Shown here piece after piece: positions 9,301 to 17,979 of a stretch of 64,000 nucleotides of DNA; the stretch's first letter is position 1; the number at the start of each line of letters is the position of its first letter. The position numbers were made by a program, and so were the translations under genes. Below the pieces are notes generated by a model. It did not search any database. It was not told the DNA's origin and saw nothing but the letters and a program-made list of their open reading frames with translations. The DNA comes from Maribacter aquimaris (GTDB lineage: Bacteria > Bacteroidota > Bacteroidia > Flavobacteriales > Flavobacteriaceae), in contig NZ_JABTCF010000009.1 in assembly GCF_014596745.1 (NCBI RefSeq), positions 35,646-99,645 of the forward strand, read 5' to 3'.

Positions 9301-9331
9301 AAAAAGACGTTCTAATGAACGTCTTTTTTTT
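9301..9331. terminator. Bidirectional terminator between LysM gene and cmk
   Basis: AAAAAGACGTTC (9301-9312), loop TAAT, GAACGTCTTTTTTT (9317-9330) form a perfect hairpin with A and T runs on both sides, so it can serve both converging genes. The cmk stop codon (9312-9314) lies at the base of the loop, so the last cmk codons form one stem arm. Confidence 0.9.
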
Positions 9332-10019
9332 GTTTGTTGATGACCCGATTCGCAAAATCCAGAATCCTTGAGAACTGATCTTCAAGTCCCATATCACTGT
9401 TGTCGAAAACAATGGCGTTCCCTGCTTTCCGCAGCGGTGATATTTCACGATGCGAATCAACATAATCGCGATGTTCCACATTCTTCAACACCTCACTGTA
9501 TTTCACATCCTCCCCTTTATCCAACAACTCCTTGTACCGCCTTGTGGCCCTTTTTTCGGGGGATGCTGTCATAAAAATCTTTAGTTCCGCATTAGGGAAC
9601 ACAACGGTGCCAATGTCCCTTCCGTCCATGACAATGCCTTTTTCCAAGCCCATTTTTTGCTGAATGGCCACTAATTTCTGTCGCACATCCTCAATGGTGG
9701 CCACCTTGCTCACCAATTTAGAGACTTCCATGGTCCTGATTTCACGCTCTACGTTCTCATCATTCAGGTACATCTCGGCAAAACCCACGGCGTCATTATA
9801 AACAAATCGAAGTTCAATATCATGTAGCGAAGCTATCAATGCCTCAACATCACAGGCATTCTCGCTTACAAAACCATTCCGCATGGCATAAAGCGTCACA
9901 GCCCTATACATAGCACCTGTGTCTACATAAATATAGTTAAGTGCCTTTGCCAATTGTTTGGCAATGGTACTTTTTCCGGTTGATGAATACCCATCAATGG
10001 CAATGGTAATTTTTTCCAT
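9312..10019 (-). CDS. cmk: Cytidylate kinase
   Basis: This kinase phosphorylates CMP and dCMP with ATP. The 235-residue protein has the P-loop IDGYSSTGKSTIAK (the GxSSTGKST variant usual in Bacteroidetes), YVDTGAMYRAVTLY, and GRDIGTVVFPNAELKIFMTASPEKRA. Its final codons (KKDVH) run into the terminator hairpin shared with the upstream gene. Lon starts its own frame 38 bp upstream on the same strand, so lon-cmk may be cotranscribed. Confidence 0.95.
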   Translation of the reverse strand: MEKITIAIDGYSSTGKSTIAKQLAKALNYIYVDTGAMYRAVTLYAMRNGFVSENACDVEALIASLHDIELRFVYNDAVGFAEMYLNDENVEREIRTMEVSKLVSKVATIEDVRQKLVAIQQKMGLEKGIVMDGRDIGTVVFPNAELKIFMTASPEKRATRRYKELLDKGEDVKYSEVLKNVEHRDYVDSHREISPLRKAGNAIVFDNSDMGLEDQFSRILDFANRVINKQKKDVH

Positions 10020-10057
10020 AGGTTAAAAATAGACAGAAAAAAGGACGTCTTAAAATA

Positions 10058-12508
10058 CTAAAGCTTTTTTGCGTTCTTTACTTTCTGGTTTGTAATGGCC
10101 AAATCGATAACCTCACTCATATCGGTAACATAATGGAAAGTTAGTCCCTTAAGGTATTCCTCCTTAATTTCCATGATATCCTTTCTATTATCCTCGCACA
10201 ATATGATCTCTTTGATCCGGGCTCTTTTCGCCGCCAGGATCTTTTCCTTGATTCCCCCTACGGGAAGAACTTTCCCCCTTAAGGTAATCTCCCCTGTCAT
10301 CGCCAAACTTTTCTTTACTTTTTTCTGGGTGAACAAGGATACCAGGGACGTTAACATGGTAACACCGGCACTTGGCCCATCTTTGGGTGTTGCACCTTCA
10401 GGCACATGGATATGTACATTGTATTTGGCAAAAACCGCTGGATCGATACCAAAACTTTCGGCATTCGATTTTATATATTCCATGGCTATGGTAGCCGACT
10501 CCTTCATGACTTTACCCAAGTTCCCGGTAATATTCAACATACCTTTCCCTTTCGACAGGATAGATTCAATAAACAGAATATCACCACCAACACTGGTCCA
10601 TGCCAGTCCTGTTACCACTCCGGCTACATCATTATTCTCATACTTATCCCTTTCCAATCGTGCCGGACCAAGAATTTTTTCAACATCATCATTACTTATT
10701 TTGACGTGGTATTCTTCACCTATGGCAATCGATTTTGCAGCATAACGCACCATTTTGGCAATTTGCTTTTCCAGGGCACGCACCCCGGATTCCCTCGTAT
10801 AGCCCTCAACGATCTTTTCCATCTGGGGTTTTCCGATTTTAAGGTCTTTCGTGGTGAGTCCATGTTCTTTCAATTGCTTGGGCAACAAATGTCTTTTCGC
10901 TATCTCTACCTTCTCCTCAATAGTATATCCGGTAACATTGATGATCTCCATACGGTCCCTTAACGCAGGTTGAATGGTCGATAACGTATTGGCTGTGGCA
11001 ATGAACATGACCTTTGAAAGGTCATACCCCATTTCAAGGAAGTTGTCATGGAACGCACTATTCTGTTCCGGATCCAATACTTCAAGCATCGCTGAGGAAG
11101 GATCCCCTTGATGACTGCTGGCCAATTTATCGATTTCATCGAGGATAAAAACAGGATTTGAGGTCCCTGCTTTTTTGATACTCTGGATAATTCTACCGGG
11201 CATAGCCCCGATATAGGTCTTTCGATGGCCTCTAATCTCTGCCTCATCGCGCAAACCACCTAAGGACATTCTCACATATTCCCTACCTAAAGCCTCGGCT
11301 ACCGATTTACCCAATGAGGTCTTACCAACGCCTGGGGGGCCATATAAGCATAGGATAGGCGACTTCATATCATTACGCAATTTCAAAACCGCCAAGTATT
11401 CGATAATACGTTTCTTTACATCTTCCAAACCATAATGGTCCCGATCCAAGATCTTTTGGGCACGTTTTAAATCGAACTTGTCCTCTGAGAATTCGTTCCA
11501 AGGCAATTCCAGGAACAGATCCAAATAATTTCGTTGGATGGAATATTCCGCAACCTGCGGGTTCATACGTTGTAATTTCGCCAATTCCTTCTCAAAATGC
11601 TCGGCCACCTTGGCATCCCATTTCTTGTCCACGGATTTTAAACGCATTTCCTCAATTTCCTCATCATAGGAAACCCCACCCAATTCCTCTTGAATGGTTT
11701 TCATTTGTTGATGAAGGAAATATTCACGTTGCTGCTGATCCATATCGCTCCTGACCTTGGATTGGATTACATTCTTCAATTCCAATTTCTGAAGCTCCAC
11801 ATTCATATACTTCAATGTGGCCAATGCCCTATCCTGTAAATTTCCAATTTCCAATAAATCCTGTTTCTCCTTCACGTCAAGATTAAGATTGGAGGAAACA
11901 AAATTTATCAAAAATGAATTACTTTGAATATTCTTTATGGCGAAGGATGCCTCACTCGGAATGTTCGGGTTATCCTTAATGATTTTCAAGGCTAGATCCT
12001 TAATAGACTCTATAATCGCCAGGAATTCCTGTCCGTCCTTATCCGGGCGCTCCTCAGCCGTTTCCCTAACGGTCGCCGTCATATAAGGCTTTTCGGTAAG
12101 TACTTCAGCCAGTTCAAACCGTTTTTTTCCCTGAATGATGACCGTGGTATTCCCATCGGGCATTTGAAGTACCCTTAAGATACGGGCTGCCGTACCCAAA
12201 GTATGTATATCATTGATTCCTGGATTCTCGGTCTTTTCATCTTTCTGGGCAACCACACCGATGACCTTTGAACCGTTATTGGCATCCTTGATCAATTTTA
12301 TCGATGCATCCCTACCTGCAGTTATCGGAATAACCACCCCAGGAAACAGTACGGTATTGCGCAAAGGCAATATGGGTAAAGTTTCGGGCAGCCCCTCATT
12401 GTTCATTTCCTCTTCGTCCTCGGGGGTCAATAGCGGTATCAGTTCCGCGTCTTGGTCAATACCTTGTAAGGACATATTGTCAAAATTTGAAAATTTAGAA
12501 TCTCCCAT
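10058..12508 (-). CDS. lon: ATP-dependent Lon protease
   Basis: At 816 residues this is full-length Lon. Domains in order: an acidic N-terminal extension; the LON substrate domain from about residue 40 ([15 protein letters not shown]); the AAA module with Walker [10 protein letters not shown] near residue 393 and Walker B VFILDEID; then the protease domain with catalytic Ser in DGPSAG near 710 and Lys in [13 protein letters not shown] near 754. It degrades damaged and regulatory proteins in the cytoplasm. The stop lies 38 bp before cmk. Confidence 0.97.
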   Translation of the reverse strand: MGDSKFSNFDNMSLQGIDQDAELIPLLTPEDEEEMNNEGLPETLPILPLRNTVLFPGVVIPITAGRDASIKLIKDANNGSKVIGVVAQKDEKTENPGINDIHTLGTAARILRVLQMPDGNTTVIIQGKKRFELAEVLTEKPYMTATVRETAEERPDKDGQEFLAIIESIKDLALKIIKDNPNIPSEASFAIKNIQSNSFLINFVSSNLNLDVKEKQDLLEIGNLQDRALATLKYMNVELQKLELKNVIQSKVRSDMDQQQREYFLHQQMKTIQEELGGVSYDEEIEEMRLKSVDKKWDAKVAEHFEKELAKLQRMNPQVAEYSIQRNYLDLFLELPWNEFSEDKFDLKRAQKILDRDHYGLEDVKKRIIEYLAVLKLRNDMKSPILCLYGPPGVGKTSLGKSVAEALGREYVRMSLGGLRDEAEIRGHRKTYIGAMPGRIIQSIKKAGTSNPVFILDEIDKLASSHQGDPSSAMLEVLDPEQNSAFHDNFLEMGYDLSKVMFIATANTLSTIQPALRDRMEIINVTGYTIEEKVEIAKRHLLPKQLKEHGLTTKDLKIGKPQMEKIVEGYTRESGVRALEKQIAKMVRYAAKSIAIGEEYHVKISNDDVEKILGPARLERDKYENNDVAGVVTGLAWTSVGGDILFIESILSKGKGMLNITGNLGKVMKESATIAMEYIKSNAESFGIDPAVFAKYNVHIHVPEGATPKDGPSAGVTMLTSLVSLFTQKKVKKSLAMTGEITLRGKVLPVGGIKEKILAAKRARIKEIILCEDNRKDIMEIKEEYLKGLTFHYVTDMSEVIDLAITNQKVKNAKKL

Positions 12509-12629
12509 AGTATATTTTCAGCCATTCTGTCATATTTCTAACAGCAATAGGCAATTTTTAGTATTAAAAAAAAGTTTTATATAGGCCTTTAGCCTTTGTT
12601 TCTGGGCATCAAGACACTTCATAACAACC

Positions 12630-12637
12630 TATATTTG
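12630..12637 (+). promoter_or_regulatory. Possible sigma-A -7 box upstream of the ECF operon
   Basis: TATATTTG matches TAnnTTTG but has no clear -33 partner. It would give a leader of about 80 nt before the sigma gene and could supply basal expression. Confidence 0.3.
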
Positions 12638-12677
12638 GCAATTCCTGTGCCAACAGCCCTAATTATTTTTTATAAAC

Positions 12678-12705
12678 TGTAACATTGGGTAATTTAGGAC
12701 ATCTA
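12678..12705 (+). promoter_or_regulatory. Candidate self-activated ECF promoter
   Basis: TGTAAC (12678-12683), 16 bp, then CATCTA (12700-12705). The AAC core of the -35 is what ECF sigma factors usually read. The start site would be only a dozen bases before the TTG start of the sigma gene, consistent with autoregulation. This is a motif reading, not proof. Confidence 0.4.
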
Positions 12706-12725
12706 TTAAACAAATCAATCACTTT

Positions 12726-13280
12726 TTGAGCCACAAAAAAGAACATACTGATGACTTGATACCATTGTGTCTTGCCGGAAACCAAAGTGCGCAAATGGAA
12801 ATTTACAATCGTTATTACAAAGCCATGTACAACACATCGGTACGTATTGTAAAGGACAGCGCCGAAGCCGAAGATATTATGCAGGAATCGTTTCTAAACG
12901 CGTTTACGAAACTGCATACTTTTAAAGGTGAAGTGACTTTTGGATCCTGGTTGAAACGCATTGTCATAAACAACAGTATCTATCATTACCGAAAGCAGCA
13001 AAAGAAAAATGAGGTTGCGTTGGATGATATAATGTACAAGGTCGAAGATAATGACGGAATTGTTTCGGATCATGTGTTTACCGAACTGAAGGCTCAAAAA
13101 GTGATGGAAACCATGAAACAACTAAAGGATAATTACAGAATTTCTTTGACCTTATACGTAATAGAGGGGTACGATTATGAAGAAATAAGTAAAATAATGA
13201 ATATAAGCTATGCCAATTGCCGCACAATGATATCTAGGGCAAAGGAAAGTCTACGTAAAAAAATGATAAACACCTACTAA
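12726..13280 (+). CDS. ECF-type RNA polymerase sigma factor
   Basis: This 184-residue sigma-70 family ECF factor has region 2 (EIYNRYYKAMYNTSVRIVKDSAEAEDIMQESFLNAFTKL, with the DIMQE core) and region 4 (YRISLTLYVIEGYDYEEISKIMNISYANCRTMISRAKESLRK). No ATG lies in frame upstream before a stop, so translation probably begins at TTG 12726. Its last base overlaps the start of the next gene (TAATG), typical of a sigma/anti-sigma pair. It should direct transcription of this operon and unknown envelope genes. Confidence 0.9.
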   Translation: MSHKKEHTDDLIPLCLAGNQSAQMEIYNRYYKAMYNTSVRIVKDSAEAEDIMQESFLNAFTKLHTFKGEVTFGSWLKRIVINNSIYHYRKQQKKNEVALDDIMYKVEDNDGIVSDHVFTELKAQKVMETMKQLKDNYRISLTLYVIEGYDYEEISKIMNISYANCRTMISRAKESLRKKMINTY

Positions 13281-13840
13281 TGGAAAAAGATAAATTAAAA
13301 GAGCTGTTCAATGGCCTGGAAGGCACTTTTGACACCGGGGAACCCAAAGCCGGGCATCAAGAGCGGTTTCTTGAAAAACTGAACCAAGCCAACAAAACAA
13401 TAACCTTACATAAAAAGAAGAGAAATTGGTGGAGACCCCTTTCTATCGCTGCCTCTGTGGCCGTTATTAGCTTATTGGCCATTGGGATATATACATCCCG
13501 GCCTTCCTTAGACGAGCAAGTCGCAAAGATTTCCCCCGAGGTAAGCAATACACAGGTCTATTTTTCCAGCCTTATCGAGGACCAGGTAAAACAGCTTGAG
13601 AAAGAAAGTTCCCCTGAAACACAAAAGATCATCAGTGACACCATGGATCAATTAAAAAAACTGGAAACCAATTACAAGCAATTGGAAACCGACCTGATCA
13701 ATGGAGGGAACAACAAACTGATCTTAAGTGCCATGATAACAAACTTTCAAACACGGATAGACCTCTTACAGGATGTCATCATTCAAATTGAAGCAATCAA
13801 AAATTTAAAAAATCAAAACGATGCGAACTTTATTATATAA
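13280..13840 (+). CDS. Probable anti-sigma factor, single-pass membrane protein
   Basis: The 186-residue protein has a soluble N-terminal part with basic residues (LHKKKRNWWRP), one membrane segment near residues 52-70 (LSIAASVAVISLLAIGIYT), and a largely helical, coiled-coil-prone extracytoplasmic part (EDQVKQLEKE to QLKKLETNYKQLETDL). Sequence similarity to a named family is not obvious; the call rests on topology and on translational coupling with the ECF gene. It overlaps the next gene by 20 bp. Confidence 0.7.
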   Translation: MEKDKLKELFNGLEGTFDTGEPKAGHQERFLEKLNQANKTITLHKKKRNWWRPLSIAASVAVISLLAIGIYTSRPSLDEQVAKISPEVSNTQVYFSSLIEDQVKQLEKESSPETQKIISDTMDQLKKLETNYKQLETDLINGGNNKLILSAMITNFQTRIDLLQDVIIQIEAIKNLKNQNDANFII

Positions 13841-14909
13841 ATATGTTACCGTGCTATTTTTCATAGTCCCCATGATCCTAGCCGCCAGCGATGGGGAAAT
13901 CAATGGGAAATACACCAAGGAAAAATCCATTAAGAAAGAATACAGTGTAAATTCAACAGCCCTATTCAAAGTGAATAACAGTTACGGCAACCTAAATATC
14001 TCCTCCTGGGACGAAGACCGTATCTTGATCGAGGTACATATCAAGACCAGCGGCAACAATGAAGAAAAGGTACAAAAAAAATTAGATGATATCACCGTTG
14101 ATTTTGAAGCCTCAATGGATATGGTCTCCGCCAAGACCATCTTCAACAAAAACAAAAGTAGTTGGGGCTGGAACTGGGGCAACAACAACGTGAATATGCA
14201 AATCAACTATACCGTAAAATTGCCCGTAAAAAACAGTGTCCATCTGGATAACGATTATGGCAATATCATTCTGGACAGGATCGATGGCCATGCCAAGATC
14301 AACTGCGACTATGGAAGATTGGAGATTGGTGAACTCCATGGTAGAAACAACTATTTGAATTTTGATTACACCTCCAAATCCAGCATTGGCTATATCAACA
14401 GCGGTGAAATAAAGGCCGATTATTCGGGGTTTACCATAGAGAAAGCAGGGGATTTGATTTTAAATGCCGATTACACGAACTCAACCATACACCACATGGA
14501 AAACCTTCAATACTCCTGCGAGTATGGGAATATTGAGGTTGGTGAAGCCAATAATGTCGATGGTAACGGGGATTACATCAATGTTAAATTAGGGACCATT
14601 CACGGTAATGTGGACATCAATTCGGACTATGGCTCCTTACGGATAAACGAAATGGCCGAAGATGCCGGCAACCTCCACATAAGTTCTGATTATACGGGAA
14701 TCAAAATTGGCTACTCCCCACAATATTATTTTGATTTTGAAGTCCGAGCCGAATATGCCGGGGTAAGTGGTAAGGATGATTTCGAAATAAACGTCAGTAC
14801 TGAAAAATCGAACAACCGTTATTACAAAGGCTACTATGGCGCTGCCAATAGTGGTAATTACATTACCATCAACAGTGAATACGGAGGCATCTCCTTCACA
14901 AAAAAATAA
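13821..14909 (+). CDS. DUF4097-like beta-solenoid surface protein
   Basis: The 362-residue protein has an N-terminal hydrophobic signal (LLYKYVTVLFFIVPMILAAS) and no lipobox, so it is exported. The mature part is a run of strand-turn units with recurring Asp-Tyr-Gly or Glu-Tyr-Gly turns (NDYGNI, CDYGRL, CEYGNIEVGE, SDYGSL, SEYGGISF), as in DUF4097 right-handed beta-helix proteins. It is the third gene of the ECF operon and overlaps the anti-sigma gene by 20 bp, so it may be a target or sensor partner. The molecular role is unknown. Confidence 0.8.
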   Translation: MRTLLYKYVTVLFFIVPMILAASDGEINGKYTKEKSIKKEYSVNSTALFKVNNSYGNLNISSWDEDRILIEVHIKTSGNNEEKVQKKLDDITVDFEASMDMVSAKTIFNKNKSSWGWNWGNNNVNMQINYTVKLPVKNSVHLDNDYGNIILDRIDGHAKINCDYGRLEIGELHGRNNYLNFDYTSKSSIGYINSGEIKADYSGFTIEKAGDLILNADYTNSTIHHMENLQYSCEYGNIEVGEANNVDGNGDYINVKLGTIHGNVDINSDYGSLRINEMAEDAGNLHISSDYTGIKIGYSPQYYFDFEVRAEYAGVSGKDDFEINVSTEKSNNRYYKGYYGAANSGNYITINSEYGGISFTKK

Positions 14910-14937
14910 ATATAAAACCAGGATTAAATTATAAAAG

Positions 14938-15663
14938 ATGAAAAAAATAGCAACATTAAGTTTGGTGGCTTTATTCACCCTGTCCTGTTCGGCACAATGG
15001 GGCAAAAGAGTCAAAGGGAACGGCAACGTGGTTACCATAGAACGATCAACAAGGGATTATGATGCGATCTCGGTTTCAGGATGGTTTGATGTTGACCTTG
15101 TTTCAGGCAATGAAGGGGATATTTCATTAAAAGGGGAAGAAAACCTGTTGGAACATATCATTACCGAAGTCAAGGACGGCAAATTGGTCATCAAGGTTGA
15201 GAAAGGGATGAACTTGAAGCCATCGACATGGAAAAACGGAATCCTCATCACCGTACCGATAGAAAGTATCGATGCAATTTCACTTTCCGGTTCTGGTGAC
15301 ATAGTGGGCAAGACCACAATTACGACCGATGATTTTAAAACTTCAATGTCTGGTTCCGGCGATATTACGCTTGACCTTAAGACCCGTTCCATCGATGCCT
15401 CTATGTCAGGTTCAGGGGATATTACCCTCAGTGGGACAACCTCAGATTTCGAGGCCACTATTTCAGGTAGCGGGGATATCAAGGCCTATGAACTGGAAGC
15501 GGAGAATGTTGATGCCACCGTGTCGGGATCAGCGGACATTAAGGTAACCGCGAACAAAAGTCTAAAAGCAAGGGTCTCCGGCTCAGGGGATATCCGCTAC
15601 AGGGGCAATCCTGGAAAGGTAAATACCAAAACCTCGGGGTCTGGTGATATCACAAAAGCATAA
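14938..15663 (+). CDS. GIN-domain (DUF2807) lipoprotein with SGSGDI repeats
   Basis: The 241-residue lipoprotein has a lipobox LFTLSC at about residue 17. It matches the putative auto-transporter adhesin head GIN domain (DUF2807). From residue 118 the hexamer SGSGDI (once SGSADI) recurs seven times at 18-21 residue spacing, each presumably one rung of a beta-solenoid. It is the last gene of the ECF sigma operon, 28 bp after the DUF4097-like gene. Such proteins may bind the cell surface or polymers, but no ligand is known. Confidence 0.85.
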   Translation: MKKIATLSLVALFTLSCSAQWGKRVKGNGNVVTIERSTRDYDAISVSGWFDVDLVSGNEGDISLKGEENLLEHIITEVKDGKLVIKVEKGMNLKPSTWKNGILITVPIESIDAISLSGSGDIVGKTTITTDDFKTSMSGSGDITLDLKTRSIDASMSGSGDITLSGTTSDFEATISGSGDIKAYELEAENVDATVSGSADIKVTANKSLKARVSGSGDIRYRGNPGKVNTKTSGSGDITKA

Positions 15664-15735
15664 CCTGTTTTTATACAGGCACATCAAAAAGCGAATAGCA
15701 ATCATGGGAAATGCCTCTTTTACAAAGGGGCTTTT
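15664..15735 (+). terminator. Terminator of the ECF operon
   Basis: A small hairpin (CCTGT/ACAGG, 15664-15679) is followed by GCCTCTTT (15713-15720), loop TAC, AAAGGGGC (15724-15731) with one G-U pair, then TTTTTC. The second hairpin also encodes the last codons and stop of the converging MFS gene, whose stop (15720-15722) is in the loop region. Confidence 0.7.
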
Positions 15736-17060
15736 TCTTTTGGCACCCGAAACAATAAAATAATACCGGCCAAGAAGAAAACAAACAGGAACAATATGGC
15801 ATATCGCATCGTACTGATCTGATCCACCAAGGCAAATATGGCCATACCTATAACAATCCCTATTTTTTCAGCCACATCATAAAAACTAAAATACGATGTG
15901 GTGTCCTCTGTTTCAGGAAGGAATTTCGAATAGGTAGACCGCGCCAAGGCCTGTATGCCCCCCATTACCAAACCAACCAAACCCGCTGCGATATAGAACT
16001 GCATGGGTGTTATCATAAAATAGGCATAGAAGCATAGACACAACCAAATCATGTTTACCACAATCAAGGTTTTGATATTCCCAAATTTATCCGAAGCCCT
16101 GGACGTGACAATGGCCCCTATCACCGCAACCAATTGTATAACGAGGATACTGATGATGAGTCCTGTTGTTTTTTCGGAATCCGTAGTCCAAGCAATCTCT
16201 TTCTCACCAAAATAAACCGCCATGAGCATAATGGTTTGAACAGCCATACTGAAAACAAAAAAGGCCCCTAAATATCGTTTTAACCTGACATTCTGTTTCA
16301 ACTGCCACCAGACCGATCTTAATTCGCGGAATCCGTTGAGAAATACCCTACTCGTAATCTTATGTCCGTTGGAAATACCTTTAGGAAGTACATAAAAGGT
16401 ATATTGACTGAATAATACCCACCATAGACCGACAGTAATAAAAGAGACTTTCATGGCCTTGATCTTGGACAGCCCCAGTTCTTGCTCCGTAGTCCCTATA
16501 TCAAATCCAAACCATTCGGGCTTCATAACCATGGCCAAATTAAACAACAGAAGAAGCACACTACCGATATACCCCAACGAAAACCCTTTGGCACTAATAC
16601 GATCTTGTTGGTCTTCATAGGCAATATCGGGCAGGTATGAATTATAGAACACCAAACTGCCCCAATATCCGATAAGCCCCATAAAATAAAACAACAGGCT
16701 CATATGAATATTTTCGAGACTAAACCAATAGAGTCCGATACACCCCACTCCCCCAACATAACAGAAAAACTTCATAAAGCTCTTCTTGTTCCCCACATAA
16801 TCGGCTATGCCCGACAAAATTGGCGATAAGATAGCAACCATTAGAAAAGTAAAAGCGGTAATGATCGAGATCAATACCGTTTGCTTCATTTCGAAACCAA
16901 AAGCGGATACTAGCTGCTCTTTCGATGAAAATAACGCAGAATAATAAATAGGAAATATCGAAGAGGCTATTGTTAAGGTGTATACTGAATTTGCCCAATC
17001 ATAAAAGGCCCACGCATTCAATAGTTTCTTACTGCCCTTTTGGGCCAAAGTTCTTGTCAT
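15720..17060 (-). CDS. UMF1/Atg22-type MFS transporter
   Basis: This 446-residue integral membrane protein has about 12 hydrophobic segments. The opening KKLLNAWAFYDWANSVYTLTIASSIFPIYY is the hallmark of the UMF1 family, related to yeast Atg22 vacuolar amino-acid exporters. I start at MTRTLAQKG (17060); the frame is open 16 codons earlier without family support. The substrate is unknown. It follows the M48 peptidase gene on the same strand and converges on the ECF operon, sharing a terminator hairpin. Confidence 0.85.
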   Translation of the reverse strand: MTRTLAQKGSKKLLNAWAFYDWANSVYTLTIASSIFPIYYSALFSSKEQLVSAFGFEMKQTVLISIITAFTFLMVAILSPILSGIADYVGNKKSFMKFFCYVGGVGCIGLYWFSLENIHMSLLFYFMGLIGYWGSLVFYNSYLPDIAYEDQQDRISAKGFSLGYIGSVLLLLFNLAMVMKPEWFGFDIGTTEQELGLSKIKAMKVSFITVGLWWVLFSQYTFYVLPKGISNGHKITSRVFLNGFRELRSVWWQLKQNVRLKRYLGAFFVFSMAVQTIMLMAVYFGEKEIAWTTDSEKTTGLIISILVIQLVAVIGAIVTSRASDKFGNIKTLIVVNMIWLCLCFYAYFMITPMQFYIAAGLVGLVMGGIQALARSTYSKFLPETEDTTSYFSFYDVAEKIGIVIGMAIFALVDQISTMRYAILFLFVFFLAGIILLFRVPKEKAPL

Positions 17061-17132
17061 ATGTAAAAATAAAAGCTGCTCTTTTACAGAACAGCTTTCA
17101 ATATACAATTATTACCCAAAACCTTGAACGGA

Positions 17133-17942
17133 TTACTCAAAAGAAGTAACGCCGAACTTCCTGGCCTCTTGTTTCGCGGCAGGGGCCCATTCTGTTAAAT
17201 TGGCGATTCTGGTATCATTCGAAGGGTGTGTACTTAAAAACTCCGGTTGGGCCTGACCATCACTATTGGCTTTCATTCTTTTCCATAATTCAGCCGCTTC
17301 CGCTGGATCGTAGCCCGCAATGGCCATGATCTGAAGACCAATTCTATCTGCTTCGGTCTCATGACTTCTACTGAAAGGAAGCATTAAACCGACTGAAGAA
17401 CCCAACCCATAGGCCTGATTGAACATATTTCTTTTCTGTTCATCCTGAATGGCCACATTTCCGGCAACGGCACCTAATTGTTGTAAAGTACCTGCACTCA
17501 TTCGTTGTGCACCGTGATCAGCCAGGGCATGGGCGACTTCGTGTCCCATAATCACTGCTATTCCCCTTTCTGATTTGGCAATGGGCAAAATACCCGTATA
17601 AAAAACAATCTTACCACCGGGCATACACCAAGCATTTACCGTCTTGTCATCAACCAGGTTATATTCCCACTTATAATCTTTCAAATATCCGGCATAACCA
17701 TTGGCAGACAACCATCTTTCCGCTGCGGAGGAAATCCGTTGGCCGACTTTGGTGATCATTCGGGCATCGGGTGTATCCTCGATAACCTTATTCTCAGTCA
17801 GAAACTCATCATATTGGGCAAAAGCCGTTGGGAATATTTGACTGTTGGGATAGAAATTAAGCACTTTTTTACCTGTAAAGGGATTAACCTTACAAGCCGC
17901 CACCCCCATAAAAATGGCAATGACCAATAGAAATTTTTTCAT
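17133..17942 (-). CDS. M48-family metallopeptidase lipoprotein
   Basis: The 269-residue protein starts at MKKFLLVIAIFMGVAAC (17942), a lipoprotein signal with Cys17. The zinc motif HEVAH lies in VIMGHEVAHALADHGAQR, with the third ligand Glu in SRSHETEADRIGLQIM. This matches the BepA/LoiP-like M48 peptidases that act on outer-membrane proteins in the periplasm. It begins 38 bp after the GH31 stop; there is no evident functional link to that sugar enzyme. Confidence 0.9.
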   Translation of the reverse strand: MKKFLLVIAIFMGVAACKVNPFTGKKVLNFYPNSQIFPTAFAQYDEFLTENKVIEDTPDARMITKVGQRISSAAERWLSANGYAGYLKDYKWEYNLVDDKTVNAWCMPGGKIVFYTGILPIAKSERGIAVIMGHEVAHALADHGAQRMSAGTLQQLGAVAGNVAIQDEQKRNMFNQAYGLGSSVGLMLPFSRSHETEADRIGLQIMAIAGYDPAEAAELWKRMKANSDGQAQPEFLSTHPSNDTRIANLTEWAPAAKQEARKFGVTSFE

Positions 17943-17979
17943 TTTATTATAGTGTTTAGTATAGTTAAAATACAAAAAA

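Noticed and set aside
10173..10963. Two plus-strand frames of about 185-190 residues over lon
   Set aside because: Both are antisense to the Lon protease domain and mutually overlapping.
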